Below, one piece after another: positions 8,737-18,091 of a stretch of DNA of 64,000 nucleotides; within the stretch, counting starts at the first letter, position 1; every line of letters starts with the position of its first letter. The notes under the pieces are model-generated. The model was not told where the DNA came from. It was given only the letters and a program-made list of their open reading frames with translations, and made no database searches. Both the position numbers and the translations under genes were made by a program. This DNA is from JAJEDW01 sp963555775 (GTDB lineage: Bacteria > Acidobacteriota > Terriglobia > 20CM-2-55-15), in NCBI GenBank assembly GCA_963555775.3, contig CAUVWY020000010.1, positions 1,456,925 through 1,520,924 on the forward strand, given 5' to 3'.

Positions 8737-11292
8737 ATGGAAGACTCCATCGGCAGCATCGCCGCAAGCGCCTCGCGACTGCTTCCGGCGCGGGCAACGA
8801 TCGCCGTGATCGGCGCCGGTATCGTCGGTAATTGCCTGGTCGGGCATCTGGCGGAGCTCGGATGGGAAGACCTGCTGCTGATCGACAAGGGGCCGCTGCC
8901 CAACCCCGGCGGCTCCACCGGCCACGCGTCGAACTTTATCTTCCCCACCGATCACAACCGCGAGATCGCGATGCTGACCCTGGAGAGCCAGCGCCAGTAT
9001 GCCGCGCTCGGCGTCAACACCGTTTGCGGCGGGATCGAGGTGGCACGCACCGAGGCCCGCCGTGAAGAACTGCGCCGGCGGATGACGTCGGCACGCGCCT
9101 GGGGCATCGAGGCCGAACTGCTCACGCCCGCCGAGGTCGTCGCGAAGGCGCCGTTCGTGAACGGCGACGTGATCCTGGGCGGCTTCTACACGCCGAGCGT
9201 GTCGGTGGTCGACTCGGTGCGCGCGGGCGCCATCATGCGTCATCGGGCGCAGGCGCGGGGCGTGCTCACCGTGCTGGACAACACCGAGGTCACCGGCCTG
9301 GCGGTGTCGCGCCCGCCCATCGGCCGCCCGCGTATCCGTGCTGTCGTGACTGCGGACGGCGAGATCGCGGTGGAACAGGTGGTGATCGCGTGCGGCGTCT
9401 GGAGTCCGCGTCTCGCCGCGATGGCCGGCGCGACGATCCCGCTCACGCCGGCGGTGCACCAGATGGCCGACATGGGCCCGATCGACCTGCTGCACATGAC
9501 GGGAAACGAGATCGGCTATCCGATCGTGCGCGACATGGACACGTTCATGTACGAGCGGCAGAGCAACGAGGCGATGGAGGTCGGCTCCTACGCCCATCGC
9601 CCCATCCTGGTACATCCCGACGACATTCCTTCCTGTGCCGAGGCCGAGCGGACTCCCACCGAGATGCCCTTCACGGCCACCGACTTCGCGCCGCAGTTCG
9701 AACACGCTCGCGAGATCATGGGCGAGTTGCTCGCCGGCTCCGAGATGCAGTACGCAGTCAATGGCCTGCTGTCGCTGACCCCCGATGCGCAGCAGGTGCT
9801 CGGCGAGACCGCCGAGGTGGAAAAGCTCTGGTCGGCGGCGGCGGTCTGGGTCAAGAAGGGGCCCGGCACTGCGCGCCTGATTGCCGAGTGGATCACGTAT
9901 GGCTACCCGCGCCTGTGCGATCCGCACGGATCGGACGTCACCCGCTTCTACCCGCACGAGCGTACCGAGCAACACATCCGCGACCGCTGCAACGAGCACT
10001 TCAACAAAACCTACGGGATCGTGCACCCGCGCGAGCAGTGGGCGTCCGCCCGCGGCGTGCGCCGCGCGCCGTTTCACGGTCGGACCGAGGCACTGGGCGC
10101 CGAGTTTCACGAGGCGCGCGGCTGGGAGCGCCCGCAGTGGTACGCGTCCAACGAGGATCTGGTCGCGCACTACCGCGTCGCCGATCGCCCCGACGAGTGG
10201 GACCGCCGCTGGTGGTCGCCGATCATCAACGCCGAGCATCTCCACCTGCGCGAGAAGGTCGGGATCGTCGATCTGAGCGCTTTCCAGATCTTCGACGTGT
10301 CCGGGCCCGGCGTCGTGCCCTATCTGGAACGGCTGACGGTTAACCGCTGTGACCGGCCTGTCGGTAGCTCGATCTACACCCCGCTGCTGACGCCCGACGG
10401 CGGCATCCGCGCCGACCTTACCGTCCAGCGGCTGGCCGGCGATCGGTTCCGCATCGTGACCGGCGCCTTCGACGGGGCCCGTGACGAAGTCTGGTTCCGC
10501 CGGCATCTGCCAGCGGACGGCTCCGTGCAGTTCGAGAACCTGTCGTCCGCGCTGTGCACCATCGGCGTGTGGGGACCGGATGCCCGAGCGCTGCTCTCCA
10601 CTATCACCAACACCCCGCTTTCACAGGCTGCGTTCCCGTACGGGACGGTGCGGGACGCGACCATTGACGGGATCTCCGCGACGATGCTGCGCATCTCCTA
10701 CGTGGGTGAGAGCGGATGGGAGATCTACACGCGCATGGCGGACGGTGTGCGCCTGTGGGACGCGATTCGGAAGGCGGGCCGTGCCTTCGACGCCCGCCCC
10801 GTCGGCATCGGCGTTTACGGCACCACGGGCCGTCTGGAGAAGGGCTACGCGCTCATGGGCGCCGATCTCACCTCGGAGTACTCGCCGGTCGAGGCGGGTC
10901 TGGCGCGATCTGGCGTGAAGGACGCCGACTTCACCGGCAAGGCGGCCTACCTGACGGCGCGGGCGGAGGGACCGGCGGCGAAGCTGTGTACGCTGACGAT
11001 GGACCACCACACCAGCGCGTCCGCGGTGTCCCGCTTCCCGACCAGGGGCAACGAACCGATTCTAACGCGCGACGGCGCGCGCATCGTCGACGACCGCGGC
11101 CGAGAGTCCCGCGTCACCTCCGCCGGTATGGGGCCGTCCGTCGGCCAGTATCTCCTGCTGGCCTATCTGCCGATCGAGCACGCGGCGGCCGGCGCCGGGC
11201 TGCAGGTGCTGTATATGAACGAGCGCTTTCCCGTGACCGTGGCCGCCGAGGGGGCCGTGTTCGATCCCGAGAACACCCGGATGAAGGCATAG
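8737..11292 (+). CDS. FAD-dependent dimethylglycine/sarcosine dehydrogenase-like protein with C-terminal GcvT domain
   Basis: The 851-residue two-module enzyme should demethylate a methylated amine (dimethylglycine- or sarcosine-like) and pass the one-carbon unit to tetrahydrofolate. The N-terminal half is a DAO-type flavoprotein with the FAD-binding GAGIVGNCLVGHL near residue 27 and the STGHASNFIFPTDHN loop. The C-terminal half (from about 450) is GcvT-like (KVGIVDLSAFQIFDVSGPG, YVGESGWEIYTRM, GRLEKGYALMGADL). The neighbouring broken GcvT-like gene fits the same pathway. Its GC content looks higher than that of the flanking genes, which may reflect transfer. Confidence 0.88.
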   Translation: MEDSIGSIAASASRLLPARATIAVIGAGIVGNCLVGHLAELGWEDLLLIDKGPLPNPGGSTGHASNFIFPTDHNREIAMLTLESQRQYAALGVNTVCGGIEVARTEARREELRRRMTSARAWGIEAELLTPAEVVAKAPFVNGDVILGGFYTPSVSVVDSVRAGAIMRHRAQARGVLTVLDNTEVTGLAVSRPPIGRPRIRAVVTADGEIAVEQVVIACGVWSPRLAAMAGATIPLTPAVHQMADMGPIDLLHMTGNEIGYPIVRDMDTFMYERQSNEAMEVGSYAHRPILVHPDDIPSCAEAERTPTEMPFTATDFAPQFEHAREIMGELLAGSEMQYAVNGLLSLTPDAQQVLGETAEVEKLWSAAAVWVKKGPGTARLIAEWITYGYPRLCDPHGSDVTRFYPHERTEQHIRDRCNEHFNKTYGIVHPREQWASARGVRRAPFHGRTEALGAEFHEARGWERPQWYASNEDLVAHYRVADRPDEWDRRWWSPIINAEHLHLREKVGIVDLSAFQIFDVSGPGVVPYLERLTVNRCDRPVGSSIYTPLLTPDGGIRADLTVQRLAGDRFRIVTGAFDGARDEVWFRRHLPADGSVQFENLSSALCTIGVWGPDARALLSTITNTPLSQAAFPYGTVRDATIDGISATMLRISYVGESGWEIYTRMADGVRLWDAIRKAGRAFDARPVGIGVYGTTGRLEKGYALMGADLTSEYSPVEAGLARSGVKDADFTGKAAYLTARAEGPAAKLCTLTMDHHTSASAVSRFPTRGNEPILTRDGARIVDDRGRESRVTSAGMGPSVGQYLLLAYLPIEHAAAGAGLQVLYMNERFPVTVAAEGAVFDPENTRMKA

Positions 11293-11293
11293 G

Positions 11294-13852
11294 GTGGCGC
11301 GTCAGCGCCAGCGGCCACCCGCGGCACGGCAGTCGGCGGCATGGAAGTTCGCCGGAACACTGCAAGAGAATATTTCCGCGTTGAAGCAAGTGAGGGACGC
11401 GCCCCTCGCATCACGCATCGGTTCGGGCCTCGACAGCGCCATCGCCGATCTTCGCAACGCCTTTCGGACGCTCCGGAAGAATCCACGTTTCACAGCGGTC
11501 ACCGTCATAACGCTCGCGCTTGGGATCGGAGCCAGCACGGCGGTCTTCAGTGTCGTGAATGCCGTACTGCTCGGTCCCCTGCCCTATGCCGACAGCGATC
11601 GATTGGTTTGGCTCTGGTCCATGGATCCTGAGAATCCGTTGAAGCAGCGGGTCTCGTATCCGGATTTCATGGATTGGAAGGCCGAGAGCACGACCCTGGA
11701 TCTGGTCGGATATGGCCGTATCGAAACCATATTGACGGGCGGCGGAGAACCGCAACGGTTGATGGCGGATATGACCATCGGCAACCTGTTCACTCTGCTG
11801 CGGGCGCCGCCTCTACTGGGGACGACCGCGGGTGCGGAGGGGATGGAACGCGATGAGCCACTGGTCATCCTCAGCCACCGGCTCTGGAGCCGCAGTTTCA
11901 ACTCCGATCCCGATGTGTTGGGCCGTTCAATCACCCTGAACGGGCTGACGCACGTTGTCGCGGCAGTTATGCCCGCCGACTTTGAGTTCCCTGTCGAGCC
12001 GGCGAATCCCAGCGATCTGTGGATGCCGTTGGAGCGCTTCAATCCCGTCTTGGCCGGCCAGCGGGGCACCCGCTTGATCGAAGTCGTTGGGCGTTTGAGA
12101 AGCGGCGTCACTCTGGATCGAGCGCAGGCTGAAATGGACCTCATCGCGTCAAACCTGAGCGCGCAATATCCCAATACGAACGGGAACCTCGGCGTGCGGA
12201 TCGTTCCCGCCATCGATGAAGTCACCGGCGATGTCTCCCATGGTCTGTATCTCCTCTTCGCCGCTGTCGGGGCCCTGTTGACCATTGCCTGCGTGAACGT
12301 GGCCAACATCATGATTGCCCGAACCGCCGAAAGACGGCGCGAGATTGCGGTCCGGGCGGCACTGGGCGCCGGGCGCGTGTCCATTGCTCGCCAGTTCCTG
12401 ATCGAGAGTCTGTTGGTGGCGGGGGTCGGCGGCATCGGGGGTTGCCTGCTCGCCATTGCGGGTGTCGATGCGATCGGTTCGTTCGTTCCGGGAGACTTGC
12501 CGCGCGCGAACGAGATCGCTGTAGATGGACGCGTGCTGGGCTTTGCCGTTCTCATTTCGCTGGCGCCGGGGTTGGCGTTCGGCCTGGCACAGGGATGGCT
12601 CGGCTGGAAGATGGATCTGACCAGCCCCCTCCGCGCCAGTGAACGCACGGCGTCCGAGGGCAGGGCGGGCCGACGGGTGAGCGATCTGCTCATCGTGGGA
12701 GAGGTTGCCGCCGCGGTGATACTGCTGGCGGGTGCTGGACTGTTCATACAGAGCTTTTGGAGGCTCGCTCGGTCCGATCCGGGATTCGATCCAGGCAACG
12801 TCCTCACTTTCGAGGTCAGTTGGCCTGCGGACAAGTACCCACTGCCCCAACCCGCGTTTCGGGAATTGCGGACGCGACTATTGGCGATCCCGGGTGTGCT
12901 GGCCACCAGTACCGGTCTGCAGTTGCCCGACCGGGGCGCGCCGATGCTGGACGACACGTTGCCGTTCATCGAAGTCGAGGGGCGCCCGGTCGAGCCGAAC
13001 CTGCGTCGGCGCGCCGCCGTCATAAACACCCAGCCGGGATACTTTCGTGCAATGGGTATTCCGCTCCTCAGAGGCAGGGATTTCAACGAATCGGAGATGA
13101 CCGGTGGCCCCCTTGTGACAATCATCAACGAGTCGTTGGCCCGCGCTTACTTTCCCAATGAAGATCCGGTCGGCAAACGTCTCGATCTGGATTCGTGGGT
13201 CCTCTCTGGCGAGAGTACGCGGGAAATCATCGGTGTGGCCGGTGACGTGAAACATCGGGGCCTTGCCGAAGCCGAGCCGTTGATTTACATCCCAATGTGG
13301 CAAAGACCGACGTGGGTGTCTCACGTCGTCGTCAGAACCGATGGCGATCCAGTCACGTACGTGAATGCCATCCGCGAGGCGGTCCATGGTTTCGATCCAG
13401 ATCAGCCGTTCTACGATGTACGGACGCTGGAGCAGCGGCTCTCGGATTCCTTGTCGCGAGATCGACTCACCGCGTTCTGGCTTGGAATATTCGCTGCCCT
13501 CGCAATGACACTTGCAGGGGTTGGGTTGTATGGCGTGCTGTCCAACGTCGTCGTTCGACGAACCCGGGAAGTCGGTATCCGAATGGCACTGGGGGCAACC
13601 ATGGGCGATGTTCTGAAGTTGGTGATGGGCGAGGGTATGAAGCCGGTGGCAGCGGGTGCAGTGATCGGACTCGCCGGCGCAATCGCTCTGACGCGGCTGG
13701 TCGACCACCTACTGTTCGAAATCACCGCCACCGATCCGGTCACGCTTGTGGCCGTCACAGTCCTGCTGACGCTGGTCGCCGCCCTCGCCTGCTGGTTTCC
13801 TGCGCGGCGCGCCATCGCGGTCGATCCCGTGGTGGCGCTAAGGCACGATTAG
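11294..13852 (+). CDS. ADOP-type ABC transporter permease (MacB/FtsX family)
   Basis: An 852-residue inner-membrane permease with two MacB-PCD/FtsX units, the arrangement called ADOP that is abundant in Acidobacteria. Family homology starts around residue 50 (DLRNAFRTLRKNPRFTAVTV, then ALGIGASTAVFSVVNAVLL). FtsX-type segments follow at about 320-370 (NIMIARTAERRREIAVRAALGA) and 740-850 (VVRRTREVGIRMALGA, ending WFPARRAIAVDPVVALR). No ATPase gene is adjacent. The start is uncertain: the GTG at 11294 touches the preceding stop and the first 45 residues look unlike the usual N-terminus. Confidence 0.85.
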   Translation: MARQRQRPPAARQSAAWKFAGTLQENISALKQVRDAPLASRIGSGLDSAIADLRNAFRTLRKNPRFTAVTVITLALGIGASTAVFSVVNAVLLGPLPYADSDRLVWLWSMDPENPLKQRVSYPDFMDWKAESTTLDLVGYGRIETILTGGGEPQRLMADMTIGNLFTLLRAPPLLGTTAGAEGMERDEPLVILSHRLWSRSFNSDPDVLGRSITLNGLTHVVAAVMPADFEFPVEPANPSDLWMPLERFNPVLAGQRGTRLIEVVGRLRSGVTLDRAQAEMDLIASNLSAQYPNTNGNLGVRIVPAIDEVTGDVSHGLYLLFAAVGALLTIACVNVANIMIARTAERRREIAVRAALGAGRVSIARQFLIESLLVAGVGGIGGCLLAIAGVDAIGSFVPGDLPRANEIAVDGRVLGFAVLISLAPGLAFGLAQGWLGWKMDLTSPLRASERTASEGRAGRRVSDLLIVGEVAAAVILLAGAGLFIQSFWRLARSDPGFDPGNVLTFEVSWPADKYPLPQPAFRELRTRLLAIPGVLATSTGLQLPDRGAPMLDDTLPFIEVEGRPVEPNLRRRAAVINTQPGYFRAMGIPLLRGRDFNESEMTGGPLVTIINESLARAYFPNEDPVGKRLDLDSWVLSGESTREIIGVAGDVKHRGLAEAEPLIYIPMWQRPTWVSHVVVRTDGDPVTYVNAIREAVHGFDPDQPFYDVRTLEQRLSDSLSRDRLTAFWLGIFAALAMTLAGVGLYGVLSNVVVRRTREVGIRMALGATMGDVLKLVMGEGMKPVAAGAVIGLAGAIALTRLVDHLLFEITATDPVTLVAVTVLLTLVAALACWFPARRAIAVDPVVALRHD

Positions 13853-14463
13853 GCTGAAGTTTCCCCGCCAGTATGGACGTTTTCTAGCTGAATAATCCTC
13901 CTCACGACCTCGCGCTAAAAGGACCACAGGCGAAGTGGGGTCCCCGGTTTCGCAGTCCTCACCAGGAACCCATCGATTGTCAGCATGCATCAGAAACTCT
14001 TCGCGGGTCAGACCCGCCTCACGGATGATCGCCCGGAGCAATCCCTGCTTGATTGTCTTGTGCTTTGGAACCGGTAACCGGATGTGTGGAGAACGATTTC
14101 GTTTGAGGATGACGTGGCTGCCCTTCTGATGTTGGACTTCGAATCCTGCCTTTTCAAGAATCCTGATTAGCCCGCCTTTCTCACGGGTTTTCGTCGCGAA
14201 GAGTCGGAGACGCCGTCAGGGCAAGGCGCGCGCTGGGAGGGCACCGGAGGCGTACTTCTTACTGCCGCACGGACGTGCGCTTTAGACAGTACGTCGAGGA
14301 GCCCGACCGCGCTTGATCCGGCGCGACGGACGCGCCGCTACGCGCCCGGCGCGAGGAACGCGCCGTAGAACGCGGCACTGGCGGATGGATCCGGCGCTGC
14401 AGCAGACAACTCGTGAGAAAGGCGGGTTAGCTCCTTGCCAGACAGGATCGGCAGTTTAGGCAC
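13838..14463 (-). pseudogene. hicA: hicA toxin gene interrupted by a 256-bp inverted-repeat element
   Basis: HicA is a small double-stranded-RNA-binding mRNA interferase neutralised by HicB. The first codons lie at 14463-14427 (GTG start, VPKLPILSGKEL). The rest lies at 14170-13838 (RILEKAGFEVQHQKGSHVIL, with the catalytic His in GSHV, then LRAIIREAGLTREEFL). Between them sits a 256-bp element flanked by TTAG. Removing it with one TTAG copy joins SGKEL directly to IRILEKAGF and gives an uninterrupted 122-codon frame. The start overlaps the hicB stop by 8 nt. As it stands, translation enters the element and stops. Confidence 0.85.
14171..14426. mobile_element. 256-bp non-autonomous element with terminal inverted repeats
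   Basis: Both ends are CCCGCCTTTCTCACG when read inward; the match is 15 of 15 and extends to about 20 of 22. A 4-bp target duplication TTAG lies on each side (14167-14170 and 14427-14430). The interior codes for nothing recognisable and contains GC-rich self-complementary stretches (around 14315-14375). CCC-type ends and a 4-bp duplication ending in TAG fit a passenger of an IS1380-type transposase, but the IS1380 element in this window has different ends. Confidence 0.8.
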
Positions 14464-14695
14464 GAATGCTCAGGTGTACGATTTCAGGCTCAACGCCTTT
14501 CGGAATTGGAAGTCTGTCCTTGCGCAGACTCCCGACGTAGGCCTCGATGGCCTCGGTAATATTCTGAATCGCCTCCTCGCGGGAGTCACCTTGCGAGTAG
14601 CAACCGGGAAGCGCCGGGCAATGCACAACGTAACCGCCGTCCTCCGGATCGGGCTCCAAAATGATCTTGTAACTGAGTTCGTTTTTCATGCTCAT
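14456..14695 (-). CDS. hicB: HicB-family antitoxin
   Basis: Partner antitoxin and autorepressor of HicA. The 79-residue product has the HicB fold pattern YKIILEPDPEDGGYVVHCPALPGCYSQGDSREEAIQNITEAIEAYV. There is no added DNA-binding domain at the short C-terminus. The ATG at 14695 is preferred to the TTG at 14701 because GAGA lies 8 nt upstream. It is the upstream gene of a normal hicBA pair, but hicA is disrupted, so this antitoxin is probably an orphan now. Confidence 0.85.
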   Translation of the reverse strand: MSMKNELSYKIILEPDPEDGGYVVHCPALPGCYSQGDSREEAIQNITEAIEAYVGSLRKDRLPIPKGVEPEIVHLSIRA

Positions 14696-14697
14696 GA

Positions 14698-15153
14698 TCA
14701 ATTCTCTACAGGCGACGTGTAAAAAGCCACTCCGTCACAGTCCCCAAAGGGACAGAACGGCCACGAGGCCAAGTCCTTGCAACCCTGCCGATCGAGATTC
14801 TGTAGGTAGCCATTGAACACGATCCGCTGCCCGTCGATGGTTTTCGCGTAATGGCACAGCGCGTCCATGTGCGAATTCGTTCCATCGTGAATCCCGAAGC
14901 TGATGCCGTCAAGGGCCGACGTCACAGTGCCGTCCGGATTGACCCGCACCATCCAGTGTTCGGTTTCGCCGAAATTCCAGTTGTCGATTGCTTTTTCCAA
15001 GCTCGCGAAGTGTGCTAGCGAAACCGTGATGCCCTCTTGCACCAAACGAACCGCCTCCCTGGTCTTTTCAGGGGTAATCAGGTTCAGAGTGCCTCGTTGA
15101 TCCTCCAAGCCCCAACGGCCCCAGTTCGACAACTCCTCTTCCCACTGGTCGAC
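14698..15153 (-). pseudogene. truncated duplicate of the cyclase-family gene
   Basis: About 140 residues (from WEEELSNWGRWG to VFNGYLQNLDRQGCKDLA) nearly identical to the middle of the intact gene at 15240-16289. A stop lies a few codons upstream of the homology, there is no ATG or signal peptide, and the C-terminal two thirds are replaced by an unrelated tail (SWPFCPFGDCDGVAFYTSPVEN). The metal-binding stretch is kept but the fold cannot be complete. Its stop lies just before the hicB start. Confidence 0.8.
14770..15153. repeat. direct repeat, copy A (partial cyclase gene)
   Basis: About 384 bp aligned without gaps to 15759-16142 at a constant offset of 989 bp, with scattered single-base differences. 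It arose by partial tandem duplication. Confidence 0.85.
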
Positions 15154-15239
15154 AGGACTTCCAGAACGCTGGCTTCAATGAGCCCTGCCAGCCACGCCCA
15201 GGCTCGCCTCATCTGCCTGCGTCAAGCGATGACGCTCGA

Positions 15240-16289
15240 TCAGAACGTGCCGATGGCATTGAACGGGCTTGCCGTGCCGCCAGGAATCTTCGTAATTTGC
15301 CAAGAAATCATGAACTCCCAGCGACCCAGGCGCGCGGCTGTTTGGGCTGCGTCTTCAAAATAGCCGTTATCGACGAGCGGCAGCCCCATGAAGACCTGTG
15401 TAATATCGTGAAGCGGGCGGTTGCGGCCTTCGATACCGGACGGCTGTACGTCGTTAACCGCATCGCTGGCAAGTAACGCCACGTCCCGCGCTCTCAGCCA
15501 GGGCAACACCGACGCGTGCAGGCCGGCAGCCTCCCGCGCATGCAGCCAGGGGCCTTCCGTCGCCCGTCGCGCCCACCGGCCCGTGCGGACGAGCAGAACA
15601 TCGCCGCTGCCGACCGTGACGCCGGCAAACCTTTCCCATTCCTCAAGGTCGGATGCATAAATCGGCGTGCTGGACTCCAGCCATTCCACGTCCTTCAGCA
15701 GCGGCATGTCCACCAGGATGGCGCGCGTTACGTAACCGGGGCCCATTCGATCGGCGGCCAAGTCCTTGCAACCCTCCTGATCGAGATTCTGAGGGTAGCC
15801 ATTGAACACGATCCGCTGCCCGTCGATGGTTTTCGCGTAATGGCACAGCGCGTCCATGTGGGAGTTCGTTCCATCGTGAATCCCGAAACTGATGCCGTCC
15901 AGGGCCGACGTCACAGAGCCGTCTGGATTGATGCGCACCATCCAGTGTTCGGTTTCGCCGAAATTCCAGTTGTCGATTGCCTTCTCCAGGCTCGCAAAGT
16001 GCGCCAGCGAGACCGTGATGCCCTCTTGCACCAAACCGGCCGCCTCCATGGTCTTTTCAGGGGTGATCAGATTCAGAGTGCCCCGTTGATCCTCCGGGCC
16101 CCAGCGGCCCCAGTTCGACAACTCCTCTTCCCACTGGTCGACCACCGCGGGAGTGACCATATCCGGGGTCAACTCGCTCGAGGTCTGAAACGGAAGAGTT
16201 GGCAAGGCAGTCCAGGCGTAGAGACTTGCGACTGCACCCAGTGCCAGAACAACCAGTAATACGCTAACGATACGACTGTCTTTCTTCAT
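15240..16289 (-). CDS. secreted cyclase-family (kynurenine-formamidase-like) hydrolase
   Basis: Metal-dependent hydrolase of the cyclase family (PF04199). The 349-residue product starts with an N-terminal signal anchor (VSVLLVVLALGAVASLYAW). It carries the family metal motif HDGTNSHMDALCHY (the HxGTHxDxxxH pattern with Asn-Ser in place of the usual Thr-His), followed by GVTVGSGDVLLVRTG and LASDAVNDVQPSG. It probably acts outside the cytosol; substrate unknown. The partial copy directly downstream makes this the only complete version. Confidence 0.85.
   Translation of the reverse strand: MKKDSRIVSVLLVVLALGAVASLYAWTALPTLPFQTSSELTPDMVTPAVVDQWEEELSNWGRWGPEDQRGTLNLITPEKTMEAAGLVQEGITVSLAHFASLEKAIDNWNFGETEHWMVRINPDGSVTSALDGISFGIHDGTNSHMDALCHYAKTIDGQRIVFNGYPQNLDQEGCKDLAADRMGPGYVTRAILVDMPLLKDVEWLESSTPIYASDLEEWERFAGVTVGSGDVLLVRTGRWARRATEGPWLHAREAAGLHASVLPWLRARDVALLASDAVNDVQPSGIEGRNRPLHDITQVFMGLPLVDNGYFEDAAQTAARLGRWEFMISWQITKIPGGTASPFNAIGTF
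15759..16142. repeat. direct repeat, copy B (within the intact cyclase gene)
   Basis: Source copy of the duplicated segment described at 14770-15153. Confidence 0.85.
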
Positions 16290-16322
16290 GGCTGATTCCT
16301 CCTGTTCGCGTTCGATAGGCTG

Positions 16323-16544
16323 TCAAGTCTGCGGGAAAGGTCCGCGGTTCGTACGCCTCACGAGGATATCATCTTCGGACATCGGGACATGGCTTTGGAC
16401 AGGGGGCACCGTACAGGGTTGAAATGTTTCTCCGCGCTTCGTGTTTTCGGCGTATTCCAGTCCGGTGTCCGCCCCGATGACGAAAGTCGCGTGGTAGAAC
16501 GCCAAATCCGCCAGAGCGGCGCCGGCAGACTCGTCTTCCATCAT
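16323..16544 (-). CDS. small hypothetical protein or gene remnant
   Basis: A 73-residue frame upstream of the cyclase gene in the same direction. It has no signal, no membrane span and no family motif that I recognise. The sequence is not obviously low-complexity, so it may be the tail of a decayed gene. Confidence 0.3.
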   Translation of the reverse strand: MMEDESAGAALADLAFYHATFVIGADTGLEYAENTKRGETFQPCTVPPVQSHVPMSEDDILVRRTNRGPFPQT

Positions 16545-16719
16545 GGTCAGGCTCCTTGCGAGGCATCACGGGTCGAACTTCTGATGCCGCAAGTGTTGTT
16601 GTTGCCGTCCGCTTCGATCCTATGCCCCGGGTAACGGCACGAACTCCCGTACCCGGCCGTGCCTGCGCGTGTGCACAGTGTTCTCGCGTCCGGCGTGCGA
16701 GAACCGAACGAAACGACGG

Positions 16720-17535
16720 CTATTGGCCATTGTTGTATGTCTCGAGTGCGATCGCGCCCGCCTCGCGCTTCTGTTTGTTGGTCAACAGGCCGAATGGTGT
16801 CTGAGCCGCTGGGCCGAAGACGAACAGCGATCGCTCACCGTCCACCTCGTACGATCGTGCGCCGACCTCGTATGGTCGCGAACGAGGGTCGCCATTGCCT
16901 TTTCGCTTGAACACGTGGATGGCATCCCACTCGGTCATCGGCGTGAATTGGATGCGCTTGAGGTGACTCTTCGCCACCGACAGCACGACCATATGCGGCC
17001 GTAGCGCCTCCAACAGCGTGTGCCAGAGTGGACCTCCTTCTGCCTCCAGGGCCGCACGATCGGCCGGCCCAAGTTTGCTCCACGTCGGGTTGGTTGGGAC
17101 AGGAGAGCAGATGTCGGTGTGGAGTGCCGTCGACACCTCACCCTTGTAGTAGCTTGCTCCGGCGCCGTTGAGCAGCGGCTCAAACGCGCTGAACCATACG
17201 CTGTACGGGTCCGTGCGGAAGTACGCGGACATTGCGTTGAGATAGCGGCCCGACTCGCGGTCGCTGCTGACCCCAGTCAGCAACGGAAAGCGCCGGAACG
17301 GCTCGCCGACCGGAAACTCGTGCAACGAGGGATTGAGCCCCACCGTCAGCACGCGTAGCGGTGAGGCGCCGTACGCGTCGAGGTCGCCGAAGAAGAGGAT
17401 CGGTGCGGCGTGCGTGATACGGGACGGTAGCCCACGTGAGCGGTCGAACGTTCGCCAGGCTTCGGCTACCGACCGGTTAGAGCGTCGCCTCCACTCGCGG
17501 GCCGTAGAAACTCTGCGTGACAGGCCGCGCATCAT
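16720..17535 (-). CDS. hypothetical protein, uracil-DNA-glycosylase-like fold
   Basis: The 271-residue cytosolic protein is of uncertain function. The segment LRVLTVGLNPSLHEFPVGEPFRRFPL resembles motif 1 of the uracil-DNA glycosylase superfamily (G-x-N-P), and HMVVLSVAKSHLKR could be the later H-containing strand-loop. The region ALHTDICSPVPTNPTWSKL is a well-structured middle part. Base excision activity is a hypothesis from these short motifs. It stands alone on the minus strand. Confidence 0.7.
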   Translation of the reverse strand: MMRGLSRRVSTAREWRRRSNRSVAEAWRTFDRSRGLPSRITHAAPILFFGDLDAYGASPLRVLTVGLNPSLHEFPVGEPFRRFPLLTGVSSDRESGRYLNAMSAYFRTDPYSVWFSAFEPLLNGAGASYYKGEVSTALHTDICSPVPTNPTWSKLGPADRAALEAEGGPLWHTLLEALRPHMVVLSVAKSHLKRIQFTPMTEWDAIHVFKRKGNGDPRSRPYEVGARSYEVDGERSLFVFGPAAQTPFGLLTNKQKREAGAIALETYNNGQ

Positions 17536-17769
17536 TTAGAGGCGTACCTCCACCTCAGAGGCCGCAATACGGCGCAGTACGCAGGGCGTCTCCAACACGA
17601 ACCCGGAGACGCAGTTTCGCAGCATCGCGTTCACTCGATGCGTACAAGAGGCGGGTGTTCGATCTCGATCATCGGCGTATCGTCGGCAGCGCCCGCCGTT
17701 GGGTCCGTTGAGGGTCAAGCCTCGCGATCCGCAGCGGCGTATCGTGAATCTTAATGGGCATCGGACGGA

Positions 17770-18087
17770 TCACCGGACGGCCTGCACTTTCAGGTGCAGG
17801 CCCTCGCGTTCTTGAAGGCAGCCGATGATCTCGAACAGATTGCGGGCCTGTGGGTTGCCGTGCGGACCGAGCATACGCATCAGGCTCTTCGGCGACTTGT
17901 CGGTCAATCCGCCGAGTTCCGTGAACCCGATGGTGGCGTTGATGTAGTCGCGCAGGGCCGATTTGCCGGTCTCCACATCGCCGGCAAGCAGGCACTCGAC
18001 CCCTTCTTCGAGAAGCGCCTCGCGAAAGCCGCGGTCGCGCTCGATCCGCACCCGGATCGTCTCCTTGAAGTCACGTGTCAATGGCAT
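17770..18087 (-). CDS. HigA-like antitoxin (addiction-module antidote family)
   Basis: A 105-residue DNA-binding antitoxin. The C-terminal half has a helix-turn-helix pattern (FTELGGLTDKSPKSLMRMLGPHGNPQARNLFEII) typical of antidotes paired with COG3657-type toxins. It starts 4 nt after the toxin stop, so the two are co-transcribed in toxin-first order. Confidence 0.8.
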   Translation of the reverse strand: MPLTRDFKETIRVRIERDRGFREALLEEGVECLLAGDVETGKSALRDYINATIGFTELGGLTDKSPKSLMRMLGPHGNPQARNLFEIIGCLQEREGLHLKVQAVR

Positions 18088-18091
18088 GGCC

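Noticed and set aside
8713..10506. A 597-codon frame antisense to the dehydrogenase gene
   Set aside because: It is His/Arg/Val-rich without family pattern and is explained by high-GC codon bias of the true gene on the other strand.
11584..13128. A 514-codon minus-strand frame within the ADOP permease gene
   Set aside because: Composition is Arg/Ser/Pro-rich and lacks homology, while the plus strand has a clear permease.
17536..17769. Small minus-strand frame between the UDG-like gene and the HigA-like gene
   Set aside because: Arg-rich, no ribosome-binding site, no recognisable domain.
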